A DNA stretch of 64,000 nt, taken from contig JAEPOK010000001.1 in assembly GCA_017642935.1 (NCBI GenBank), forward strand, positions 1,781,192-1,845,191, read 5' to 3'. Shown one piece after another: positions 57,080 through 64,000 of the stretch. Made by a program: the position numbers and the translations under genes. Positions within the stretch are counted from its first letter, which is position 1. Every line of letters starts with the position of its first letter. The notes under the pieces are model-generated. The model ran no database searches. It was given only the letters and a program-made list of their open reading frames with translations, and had not been told where the DNA came from. Origin of the DNA: Hyphomicrobiales bacterium. Lineage in GTDB: Bacteria > Pseudomonadota > Alphaproteobacteria > Rhizobiales > MH13.

Positions 57080-57133
57080 GCGAGGCAAATCCTCGCGAAA
57101 ACCTTGGGTCGCCCGGACAATTTCTGGGCGACC
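57080..57133 (+). promoter_or_regulatory. Two hairpins between the binding-protein gene and permease genes
   Basis: GCGAGG/CCTCGC (57080-57085 and 57091-57096) and GGTCGCCC/GGGCGACC (57107-57114 and 57126-57133) are two stems in the 152-base gap. The second is followed by TCTTTG. As in other ABC operons they probably stop part of the transcripts or protect the upstream mRNA, so that binding protein is made in excess over permeases. Confidence 0.6.
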
Positions 57134-57220
57134 TCTTTGAAAGGCTTGTCGGGCGAGCTGGCTGAGGTCTAGCCTCCACCATCATGCCATCAAAAGCCGA
57201 ACGTCTAAGGAAATCGACCG

Positions 57221-58168
57221 GTGTCAGAGAACACGATAGAGCGCGCTGCTAGAGCGACGCCGCCCTCCGTTGCGCGCAAAATCCGGGGGCTCAGCGATCG
57301 TGCGATCGCCTGGATTTTCGTCGGGCCGTCGATCTTCCTGCTGCTGGCGATCAACATCTTTCCCCTGATCTGGACGATCAATCTTTCGTTCACGAATTTT
57401 CGCGCCAACCGACCCAATCGCGAGGTCGAGTATATCGGCTTGCGCAACTATGAGCGCATCCTGACCGATAGCGACATCTGGCTGACGATGCAGGCCACGG
57501 CGCATTTCCTGTTCTGGACCATCGCGCTGCAAGTGGTGATCGGCTTCACGCTCGCTTACCTGATCAACAAGAAGTTCAAGGGCAACGATCTTTGGACCAC
57601 CATCATCGTGCTGCCGATGATGCTTTCGCCTGCCGTGGTTGGTAACTTCTGGACCTTTCTTTACCAACCGCAGATCGGGCTGTTCAACTACGTCATCTCG
57701 TTCTTCACCGGCGTTGATCCGTCCTCTTTCCAGATGATCGGGGACGTCAATCTTGCCCCCTGGTCTATTGTCATCGTCGACACCTGGATGTGGACGCCGT
57801 TCGTGATGCTGATTTGCCTCGCCGGGCTTCGAAGCATCCCCGACTACATCTATGAGGCGGCCGAAATTGATCGAGCGTCCAAGTGGCGGCAATTCTGGAC
57901 GATCACCGTGCCGATGGTGCTGCCTTTCCTGATGCTGGCGGTGCTCTTCCGCGGCATCGAGAATTTCAAGATGTTTGATCTGGTGGTGCAGCTCACCGGT
58001 GGCGGACCAGGCTCGGTGACCGAACTCACCTCGATCAATCTGAAGCGCGAAGCGTTTGAGAAATGGCGCACCGGCTACGCGTCGGCATACGCGATCATTC
58101 TCTTCGTCACCGTGTTTGGCCTCGCCTCGATCTATGTGAAGGCGCTCAACAAGGTGAAAGAACGATGA
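57221..58168 (+). CDS. Carbohydrate ABC transporter permease 1
   Basis: 315 residues from a GTG. Six membrane helices of the MalF/UgpA type: IAWIFVGPSIFLLLAINIFPLIWTINLSFTNFR at the N terminus, and the coupling EAA loop YEAAEIDRASKWRQFWTITVPMVLP near residue 220. It forms the membrane channel with the second permease. The stop overlaps the next ATG. Part of the operon beginning at 55731; the substrate is unknown. Confidence 0.9.
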   Translation: MSENTIERAARATPPSVARKIRGLSDRAIAWIFVGPSIFLLLAINIFPLIWTINLSFTNFRANRPNREVEYIGLRNYERILTDSDIWLTMQATAHFLFWTIALQVVIGFTLAYLINKKFKGNDLWTTIIVLPMMLSPAVVGNFWTFLYQPQIGLFNYVISFFTGVDPSSFQMIGDVNLAPWSIVIVDTWMWTPFVMLICLAGLRSIPDYIYEAAEIDRASKWRQFWTITVPMVLPFLMLAVLFRGIENFKMFDLVVQLTGGGPGSVTELTSINLKREAFEKWRTGYASAYAIILFVTVFGLASIYVKALNKVKER

Positions 58169-59100
58169 GCTTTTCCATCACCGAACCGTCCAAGCGCCAA
58201 AAATGGTTCGCCGGCACGTTGGTCATTCTCTACGCGGTGATCACGATGATCCCGCTGGCTTGGATCTTCATCACCGGGTTCAAGTCACCGGCCGATGCGA
58301 TTTCCTATCCGCCGCAGGTGATCTTTGAGCCAACGCTGGAAGGCTATGTGAACCTCTTCACCCAGCGCACGCGGCAGACGCAAGAGTTCCTAGACGCCAA
58401 TCCACCAGAGGAATGGTACGATGAGATCGTGCGCCAATACGACATGGTCATCGTCGGGCCATCGAAGTTTGGCGAGCGGTTTTTGAACTCCGTCATCATC
58501 GGATTTGGCTCAACTTTCCTATCGGTTTTCCTAGGAACATTGGCGGCCTACGCCTTCAGCCGTTTTCGCATACCGTTGGCCGATGATCTGCTCTTCTTCA
58601 TTCTTTCAACGCGCATGATGCCGCCGATTGCGGTCGCGATCCCGATCTTCCTGATGTACCGCGAACTTGGCCTCTCGGACACGCATCTCGGCATGATCCT
58701 GCTCTATACGGCGGTGAACATTTCGCTGGCCGTTTGGCTGCTGAAAGGCTTTATCGACGAGATACCGCGTGAGTACGAAGAGGCCGCGCTGATCGACGGC
58801 TACACTCGCTTTCAAGCCTTCTACAAGATCGTGCTGCCGCAGGCTACCACCGGCATCGCCTCCACGGCCATCTTCTGCCTGATCTTTGCGTGGAACGAGT
58901 ACGCGTTCGCTGTGCTGCTCACCTCCGGCACCGCGCAAACCGCGCCACCCTTCATCCCCACCATCATCGGTGTAGGCGGGCTCGATTGGCCGGCGGTGGC
59001 CGCAGGCGCAACACTGTTCCTTCTGCCGGTGATGATCTTCACCGTGATGCTGCGCAAGCACTTGCTAAGGGGCATCACGTTTGGGGCCGTACGCAAATGA
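58165..59100 (+). CDS. Carbohydrate ABC transporter permease 2
   Basis: 311 residues from the ATG at 58165 that overlaps the previous stop. MalG/UgpE type: ILYAVITMIPLAWIFITGFKSPADAI at the N terminus and the EAA loop EYEEAALIDGYTRFQAFYKIVLPQ. It has an extra periplasmic stretch before the second helix (TRQTQEFLDANPPEEWYDEIVRQYD), as in several alphaproteobacterial polyol transporters. The stop overlaps the ATG of the small membrane protein. Confidence 0.9.
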   Translation: MSFSITEPSKRQKWFAGTLVILYAVITMIPLAWIFITGFKSPADAISYPPQVIFEPTLEGYVNLFTQRTRQTQEFLDANPPEEWYDEIVRQYDMVIVGPSKFGERFLNSVIIGFGSTFLSVFLGTLAAYAFSRFRIPLADDLLFFILSTRMMPPIAVAIPIFLMYRELGLSDTHLGMILLYTAVNISLAVWLLKGFIDEIPREYEEAALIDGYTRFQAFYKIVLPQATTGIASTAIFCLIFAWNEYAFAVLLTSGTAQTAPPFIPTIIGVGGLDWPAVAAGATLFLLPVMIFTVMLRKHLLRGITFGAVRK

Positions 59101-59285
59101 CCAAGTTCTTCTCCGGCCTTTTTGGTCTTCGTCGTGGCGCTTGGGAGATGGTCGCCACGATTCTCATCGCCACCGGTGTGCTGATGCTCATGCAGCCGTT
59201 TGTCATTGAGCTCTACACCTACTCGTTCATCGTCACGCTTGTGGGCACGGTGATGTTCATCATCGTCAGCCATTTCCGGGAATAG
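59097..59285 (+). CDS. Small two-helix membrane protein in the ABC operon
   Basis: 62 residues from the ATG at 59097, overlapping the permease stop (ATGA). Two membrane helices: WEMVATILIATGVLMLMQPFVIELYT and TYSFIVTLVGTVMFIIVSHF, with a basic N terminus (TKFFSGLFGLRRG) predicted to face inside. Small membrane proteins also occur beside permeases in rhizobial glycerol-type operons, where their role is unclear. The overlap suggests it is made with the transporter. Confidence 0.7.
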   Translation: MTKFFSGLFGLRRGAWEMVATILIATGVLMLMQPFVIELYTYSFIVTLVGTVMFIIVSHFRE

Positions 59286-59290
59286 CGGGC

Positions 59291-59710
59291 ATGGCCAAGA
59301 TACCGCGAACCATGCCAACCGAAGTCGCCGACGCGATCAACGCGATGCCCGAACCTTCGCGAACCCGCGTTCTGCAACTGCGTGACTTGGTGCTTGCCGA
59401 AGCCGCGGCGCGTGGCATTGCACCTTTGGAAGAGACACTCAAATGGGGCCAACCCTCCTATCTACCCGGTCGAGCCGGCACGACTATCCGCCTTGGCGCT
59501 GATGAAACAACCGGCGGCGCCAAACTGTTCGTGCATTGCCAAACAACCCTTGTCGATGATTGGCGCAGCCGCTTTGGCAACCGCCTTGCCTATGAAGGAA
59601 ACCGAGCCGTTTTGATCGACCCTGAAGGCCCATTGCCAACCGAAGAGCTCTCCCTCTGCATCGGCGCGGCGCTCACCTATCACAGCAGCAAGCGAGCGCA
59701 GCATGGCTGA
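59291..59710 (+). CDS. DUF1801 domain-containing protein
   Basis: 139 residues. The DUF1801 pattern is VADAINAMPEPSRTRVLQLRDLVLAEAAARGIAPLEETLKWGQPSYLP followed by KLFVHCQTTLVDDWRSRF and a C-terminal hydrophobic/polar strand. Proteins of this fold are small, cytoplasmic and of unknown function. Here it lies inside a sugar-transport operon between the small membrane protein and the ATPase, overlapping the ATPase start by 8 bases, which is unusual for this family. It could be a passenger or an accessory. Confidence 0.85.
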   Translation: MAKIPRTMPTEVADAINAMPEPSRTRVLQLRDLVLAEAAARGIAPLEETLKWGQPSYLPGRAGTTIRLGADETTGGAKLFVHCQTTLVDDWRSRFGNRLAYEGNRAVLIDPEGPLPTEELSLCIGAALTYHSSKRAQHG

Positions 59711-60812
59711 GATCATCATCAAGAATCTGCGCAAAGAGTTCGGTGATTTCACCGCCGTGCAGTCGTCCACCTTCAAGATCGAGGATGGTGAGTTCTTCAT
59801 GCTGCTTGGGCCATCGGGCTGCGGAAAGACCACCACGCTACGCATGATCGCAGGGCTGGAATTGCCGACCTCTGGCGAGATTTACATCGATGGCGAAGAG
59901 GTCAGCCAAAAACCTGCCAGCCAGCGCGACATTGCCATGGTGTTCCAGATGTTTGCGCTCTACCCCCACATGAATGTGCGCAAGAACATCTCCTACCCGC
60001 TTGTATCGCAAGGCATGCCACGCACCCAGGTGAAGGAGAAAGTGGCCGAAGTCGCCAAAATCCTCGGCATTGAAGACATTTTGAACCGTCCCGTTGGTGG
60101 CCTCTCAGGGGGTGACCGTCAGCGCGTTGCCCTCGGCCGCGCCATCGTGCGCGATCCCAAAGCCTTCATGATGGATGAGCCTCTGGGTGCGCTGGATGCT
60201 GAATTCCGCGAACATATGGCCGAAGAACTGCGCGCTCTGCACGACCGCATGGGCGCGACCACGGTTTATGTGACCCATGATCAACTGGAAGCCATGCAGA
60301 TGGGCGACAAGATCGTTGTCATGAACCATGGCGTGATCGAGCAGTTCGGCACACCGCAGGATATCTACGACAAGCCGGCCACCATGTTTGTGGCCAACTT
60401 TATCGGCTCGCCGCCGATGAACTTTTTGAAAGGTCATGGCACGCTGGATGTCGGCGCAACAGCGGTAAACCTGCACCATCATTCCATCCTCATCCCCGAG
60501 ATGCGCGAGCCTTTCGATGGCGACATCACCGTGGGCGTGCGGCCAGAGCATGTACGGATTTCAGATGAAGGTTCCTATCGCGGGGAAATTCTTGCGACCG
60601 AATATCTTGGCACGACGCAGATCGTGACCCTGGCAACCGATGCCGGTGAGCTGAAGGCGCGTATTGGATCGGAGCGCCGCGCGACGGTTGGGCACTCTGT
60701 TGGCCTGGCCTTCAACGCCTCCACCTTGACGCTGTTCAACAGCCAAACCGGCAACGCCCTGCGCTCCAATCTCAACATTGGCGTCCTTGGTATGGGAGGC
60801 GCTCATGGCTGA
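59703..60812 (+). CDS. Carbohydrate ABC transporter ATP-binding protein 1
   Basis: 369 residues. MalK-type ATPase: Walker A GPSGCGKTT, Q-loop VFQMFALYPHM, signature LSGGDRQRVALGRAI, Walker B AFMMDEPLGALD and the switch VTHD, then a C-terminal OB-like domain with the PEHVR motif. It pairs with the second ATPase to drive the transporter. It overlaps both neighbours by 8 bases. Two separate ATPase genes (instead of one MalK homodimer) occur in rhizobial glycerol-type systems. Confidence 0.9.
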   Translation: MAEIIIKNLRKEFGDFTAVQSSTFKIEDGEFFMLLGPSGCGKTTTLRMIAGLELPTSGEIYIDGEEVSQKPASQRDIAMVFQMFALYPHMNVRKNISYPLVSQGMPRTQVKEKVAEVAKILGIEDILNRPVGGLSGGDRQRVALGRAIVRDPKAFMMDEPLGALDAEFREHMAEELRALHDRMGATTVYVTHDQLEAMQMGDKIVVMNHGVIEQFGTPQDIYDKPATMFVANFIGSPPMNFLKGHGTLDVGATAVNLHHHSILIPEMREPFDGDITVGVRPEHVRISDEGSYRGEILATEYLGTTQIVTLATDAGELKARIGSERRATVGHSVGLAFNASTLTLFNSQTGNALRSNLNIGVLGMGGAHG

Positions 60813-61812
60813 GGTATCGCTCACTGGCATCAGCAAAACCTATGGATCAACGAAGGCTGTCGATAACATCACCATGGACATCCCCGATGGGGCCTTTGTG
60901 GTGCTGCTTGGACCGACGGGTGCGGGTAAAACCACCACACTTCGGCTTATTTCCGGGCTGGAAAAGCCAGACGCTGGCGACATCCATATTGGTGGTCATT
61001 CGGTGACCGGTCTCACACCCGCGCAGCGTGACGTCGCGATGGTGTTTCAGCAGTATTCGCTCTACCCACACATGACGGTGCGGGACAATCTGGCCTTTCC
61101 ACTGCGCTCGCCAATCCTCAAAACGCCGGAAGATCAGATCGCCAAGAAAGTGGCCGACGTGGCCGAGGTGCTGCAAATCCCGCACAAGCTGGACAACAAA
61201 GCCACCGCGCTTTCCGGCGGTGAGATGCAGCGCGTGTCCATTGGTCGGGCACTGGTGCGTGATCCATCCATTTATCTGATGGACGAGCCGCTTTCTTCGC
61301 TCGATGCCAAGCTGCGTACCGATCTGCGCGTAGAACTGAAGCGCATTCAAGCAAGCCTTGGCGCGACGCTGCTTTATGTGACCCACGATCAGATCGAAGC
61401 CATGACCATGGCCACGCATGTGGGCGTGTTGGATGAAGGCAGGCTCGTGCAGTTTGGTAGCCCACGCGAGATTTATGAGAACTCGGTCAGCCAATATGTC
61501 GCCGGTCGCCTTGGCCTGCCGCGTATCAATTTGTTGCCGGCTGATCTTTTCGCAGGCGCCCCCGAAGGTGCTGCCACTATCGGCATGCGCCCTGAACATA
61601 TTCAGCAAGGTGCTGAGGGCGCTTTTGGCAAGCCCGCCAAAGTGGTGCGCGTAGAGCATCTGGGCGACCAGACACGGCTGCACCTCACCATGGAGGGCCA
61701 CGACATCATCACACTCACTGACGTGCACACCTCGCTGGAAACTGGCGATACGCTCGCCGTGCAACCACGCAAAGCCCTCTACTTCGCTGCCGATGGCACC
61801 CGCTTGGCCTAG
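60805..61812 (+). CDS. Carbohydrate ABC transporter ATP-binding protein 2
   Basis: 335 residues from the ATG at 60805, with GGGAGG before it, overlapping the previous gene by 8 bases. Walker A GPTGAGKTT, Q-loop VFQQYSLYPHM, signature LSGGEMQRVSIGRAL, Walker B IYLMDEPLSSLD, switch VTHD; C-terminal regulatory domain with MRPEHI. Its sequence differs clearly from ATPase 1 (GAG against SGC in Walker A), so the two likely form a heterodimer. Confidence 0.9.
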   Translation: MAEVSLTGISKTYGSTKAVDNITMDIPDGAFVVLLGPTGAGKTTTLRLISGLEKPDAGDIHIGGHSVTGLTPAQRDVAMVFQQYSLYPHMTVRDNLAFPLRSPILKTPEDQIAKKVADVAEVLQIPHKLDNKATALSGGEMQRVSIGRALVRDPSIYLMDEPLSSLDAKLRTDLRVELKRIQASLGATLLYVTHDQIEAMTMATHVGVLDEGRLVQFGSPREIYENSVSQYVAGRLGLPRINLLPADLFAGAPEGAATIGMRPEHIQQGAEGAFGKPAKVVRVEHLGDQTRLHLTMEGHDIITLTDVHTSLETGDTLAVQPRKALYFAADGTRLA

Positions 61813-61830
61813 GCCTAAGGAGACGACCCC

Positions 61831-63465
61831 ATGAAACAGTTCATCAACACCAAAGAGACGCTGGTCACCGAGGCCATTGATGGCCTGCTGCGCACGGCCA
61901 ATGGCAAGCTGGCGCGGCTGGATGGCTATCCGCACATCAAGGTCGTGGTGCGCACCGACTGGGACAGGTCCAAGGTTGCCTTGGTCTCCGGCGGCGGCTC
62001 CGGTCATGAACCGAGCCATGCAGGTTTTGTTGGACAGGGCATGCTGACCGCGGCGGTGTGCGGCGATATCTTCGCTTCGCCCTCCGTGGACGCCGTGCTG
62101 GCGGGGATCCTGGCGGTCACTGGCCCCGCGGGTTGCCTGCTGATTGTGAAAAACTATACCGGCGACCGCCTGAACTTCGGTCTGGCTGCCGAGCGCGCTC
62201 GCGCCTTGGGGCACAAGGTCTCCATGGTTGTGGTCGATGACGATGTCGCCTTGCCCGACCTGCCACAGGCGCGCGGCGTGGCTGGCACGCTGTTCGTGCA
62301 CAAAATCGCGGGTGCACTGGCCGATCAAGGCGCTGACCTAGAAACAGTGACCAAGGCTGCGGCAGGCGTGATCTCGCACGTCGTTTCCATCGGCATGTCG
62401 CTGGACACTTGCACCATTCCTGGCTCTCCCAAGGAGGCGCGGATCGAGATTGGCAAAGCCGAGCTTGGCCTAGGCATTCATGGTGAGGCCGGCATTGAGC
62501 AGGTGGATTATTCCGGCGCACGCGACGCCATGGCGATGGTGGTCGATAAGCTTGCGCCCAATATTGGTGACGGACCGCATGTCGCATTGCTCAACAATCT
62601 TGGCGGCGCAACGCCTTTGGAAATGGCGGTGCTCGCCGAGGAGCTGGCTCGCTCGTCGATCGGGGATCAAATTACCTGGATGGTCGGCCCGGCACCGCTG
62701 ATGACCTCGCTGGACATGCAAGGATTTTCGGTCTCGCTTCTGCCGATCAGCAGCACCGAACAAACGGCCTTGCTGGCACCGGTGGCGCCTCGCGCCTGGC
62801 CGGGTTGCCTACCCGTCGCGGCGGAAGCTGTGCTGCCGCTGCCCGATGGATTAGCACCCATCCAGCCAACGCCATCGGCCCATGCCCGCACCGAGGACTT
62901 TTTGAACCGCTGCTGCACCATATTGATTGCGGCGGAAAGCGATCTGAATTCGCTGGATGCCAAATCAGGTGATGGCGACACGGGGTCAACATTGGCCACC
63001 GCCTCTCGCGCGCTGATCGATGCCATGCCACGCCTGCCACTGGCCGATACGACCCAGCTCTATCGCGCCATCGGGCAGGAACTGAGCCAAACGATGGGCG
63101 GTTCATCGGGGGTGCTGCTCGCCATCTTTTTTGCCGCCGCCGGCGATGCCTCGGCCAATGGGGCAAACACCATCGATGCCTTGAAAGCCGGTCTCGACCG
63201 CATCCAGCAGGTTGGCGGCGCAGGACCTGGCGATCGCACCATGATCGATGCACTGCAGCCGGCGCTTGATGCGCTTCCAGATGGCTTGCAGGCCGCAGCA
63301 TCGGCCGCGCGCACGGGAGCCGATGGCACCGCGCAGATGACAAAGGCAAAAGCCGGTCGCGCCACTTACATCTCTGAGGAAAAACTCGCCGGGCACAATG
63401 ATCCAGGTGCCGAAGCGGTGGCACGTCTGCTAGAACAGATTGGAGCATCCAAAGAGGCAGCCTGA
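61831..63465 (+). CDS. Dihydroxyacetone kinase family protein, ATP-dependent DhaK-DhaL fusion
   Basis: 544 residues, fused single-chain kinase. DhaK domain (residues 1-335): VSGGGSGHEPSHAGFVGQGML and ELGLGIHGEAG with H217, the residue that forms a hemiaminal bond with the keto substrate. DhaL domain (about 350-540): SGDGDTGSTL at 379-388 binds the two Mg2+ of ATP, and GGSSGVLL contacts nucleotide. Substrates in the family include dihydroxyacetone and C4 ketoses such as erythrulose. It directly precedes a second sugar kinase, so it may act in a polyol pathway. Confidence 0.92.
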   Translation: MKQFINTKETLVTEAIDGLLRTANGKLARLDGYPHIKVVVRTDWDRSKVALVSGGGSGHEPSHAGFVGQGMLTAAVCGDIFASPSVDAVLAGILAVTGPAGCLLIVKNYTGDRLNFGLAAERARALGHKVSMVVVDDDVALPDLPQARGVAGTLFVHKIAGALADQGADLETVTKAAAGVISHVVSIGMSLDTCTIPGSPKEARIEIGKAELGLGIHGEAGIEQVDYSGARDAMAMVVDKLAPNIGDGPHVALLNNLGGATPLEMAVLAEELARSSIGDQITWMVGPAPLMTSLDMQGFSVSLLPISSTEQTALLAPVAPRAWPGCLPVAAEAVLPLPDGLAPIQPTPSAHARTEDFLNRCCTILIAAESDLNSLDAKSGDGDTGSTLATASRALIDAMPRLPLADTTQLYRAIGQELSQTMGGSSGVLLAIFFAAAGDASANGANTIDALKAGLDRIQQVGGAGPGDRTMIDALQPALDALPDGLQAAASAARTGADGTAQMTKAKAGRATYISEEKLAGHNDPGAEAVARLLEQIGASKEAA

Positions 63466-63470
63466 CACAC

Positions 63471-64000
63471 ATGTATATCGGTCTTGATCTTGGAACCTCG
63501 GGCCTGAAAGCCGTTGTCATTGACGATGACCAGCGGCTGGTCGCCTCCGCCAAGGCGGACCTTCAGGTTTCGCGCCCCTATTCTGGATGGTCGGAACAGG
63601 ATCCGGCGAGTTGGATTACGGCCTGTGAAGCCGTGCTGGGTGAGCTACGCGGTGCTGTTGAAATGAAAGCGGTGCGCGGCATCGGGCTTTCCGGCCAGAT
63701 GCATGGCGCTACAGCACTGGATGCCGCTGATAAGGTTCTCTGGCCAAGCATTCTTTGGAATGACACGCGCTCAGCTGATGAAGCTGCCGCGATGGATGCC
63801 GACCCCGATTTCCGGTCACTCTCCGGCAATATCGTTTTTCCAGGGTTCACCGCACCCAAAGTGGAGTGGCTGCGCAAGCACTACCCAGATATCTTCGGGA
63901 AAATAGCGAAAGTATTGCTGCCCAAAGACTATCTGCGCCTTTGGCTCACGGGCTCTTACGCGTCCGACATGTCCGACGCCGCGGGCACCAGCTGGCTCGA
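63471..64000 (+). CDS. xylB: Xylulokinase-type FGGY carbohydrate kinase, 3'-truncated
   Basis: The ATG at 63471 begins YIGLDLGTSGLKAVVIDDD, the FGGY-family phosphate-binding motif, and SGQMHGATALDAADKVLWPSILWNDTRS and LLPKDYLRLWLTGSYASDMSDAAGTSWL follow, typical of xylulokinase. The window ends after about 176 codons out of about 480-500. It should phosphorylate D-xylulose or a related ketose with ATP. Xylulokinase beside a dihydroxyacetone-type kinase suggests a C4-C5 polyol or ketose pathway; the specificity is inferred. Confidence 0.88.
   Translation, partial: MYIGLDLGTSGLKAVVIDDDQRLVASAKADLQVSRPYSGWSEQDPASWITACEAVLGELRGAVEMKAVRGIGLSGQMHGATALDAADKVLWPSILWNDTRSADEAAAMDADPDFRSLSGNIVFPGFTAPKVEWLRKHYPDIFGKIAKVLLPKDYLRLWLTGSYASDMSDAAGTSWL

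Noticed and set aside
55830-57185. 451-residue open frame on the minus strand
   Set aside because: Antisense to the solute-binding-protein gene, which has a signal peptide and ribosome site; a high-GC shadow frame.
60847-62328. 493-residue open frame on the minus strand
   Set aside because: It runs antisense through ABC ATPase 2 and the dihydroxyacetone-type kinase, both with complete family motifs; its translation shows no known domain.

Overview
The window reads as chromosomal DNA from an alphaproteobacterium, most likely a marine Hyphomicrobiales (rhizobia-related) species. The evidence is the moderately high GC with tightly packed, start-stop-overlapping operons, the aerobic-type cob gene order behind a cobalamin riboswitch, a TIGR03808-type Tat-exported beta-helix protein, an alphaproteobacterial-style ABC sugar/polyol operon, and the overall set of catabolic genes. 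The assignment is inferred from gene families; no rRNA was available. I saw no phage, insertion sequence, CRISPR array, tRNA or rRNA.

Layout. 1-5440 (+): five translationally coupled genes (HyuA-type hydrolase, truncated by the window edge; isochorismatase-fold protein; isocitrate lyase/PEP mutase-family lyase; FAD dehydrogenase; glutaryl-CoA dehydrogenase) that look like one catabolic operon of unknown substrate. 5442-9287: CPA2 antiporter, CreA, a small exported protein and an alpha/beta hydrolase. 9412-16819: methylmalonyl-CoA mutase small and large subunits and the MeaB chaperone, interrupted by a Tat-exported nitroreductase-marR pair with its own tandem operators and two small genes. 16873-19534: beta-helix protein, short interspersed repeat, aminotransferase.

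19626-32847 is a vitamin B12 block: cobalamin riboswitch, cobP-cobW-cobN-cobO-cobQ, cbiB on the other strand, and btuF / btuB-btuC-btuD for uptake. It supplies the cofactor that the mutase upstream needs. 32844-36094 is a zinc block: znuC-znuB-znuA, divergent zur, and a near-canonical Zur box between them.

36091-39460: LacI regulator, SDR dehydrogenase and a HisD-family (HpsN-like) dehydrogenase with candidate operators. 39594-41803: UDP-glucose dehydrogenase and UDP-glucuronate epimerase for surface polysaccharide. 42002-47200: DUF808 protein, small membrane protein, soluble chemotaxis receptor, and an unassigned pair made of a membrane coiled-coil-like protein and a membrane-anchored ClpP-fold protein. 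47211-49162: glutathione-dependent formaldehyde detoxification.

49356-52690: LacI regulator, sugar phosphate isomerase/epimerase-fold protein, Gfo/Idh/MocA oxidoreductase. 52731-55567: small exported protein, TetR, homocysteine S-methyltransferase with a leader that can bury its ribosome binding site, and a GNAT acetyltransferase. 55731-64000: solute-binding protein, two permeases, a small membrane protein, a DUF1801 protein, two ATPases, an ATP-dependent dihydroxyacetone-type kinase and a xylulokinase-family kinase (cut by the window end), which together look like uptake and phosphorylation of a polyol or sugar. A 16-bp operator-like dyad found twice before this operon recurs in degenerate form before the lacI gene at 49356, suggesting one regulon.
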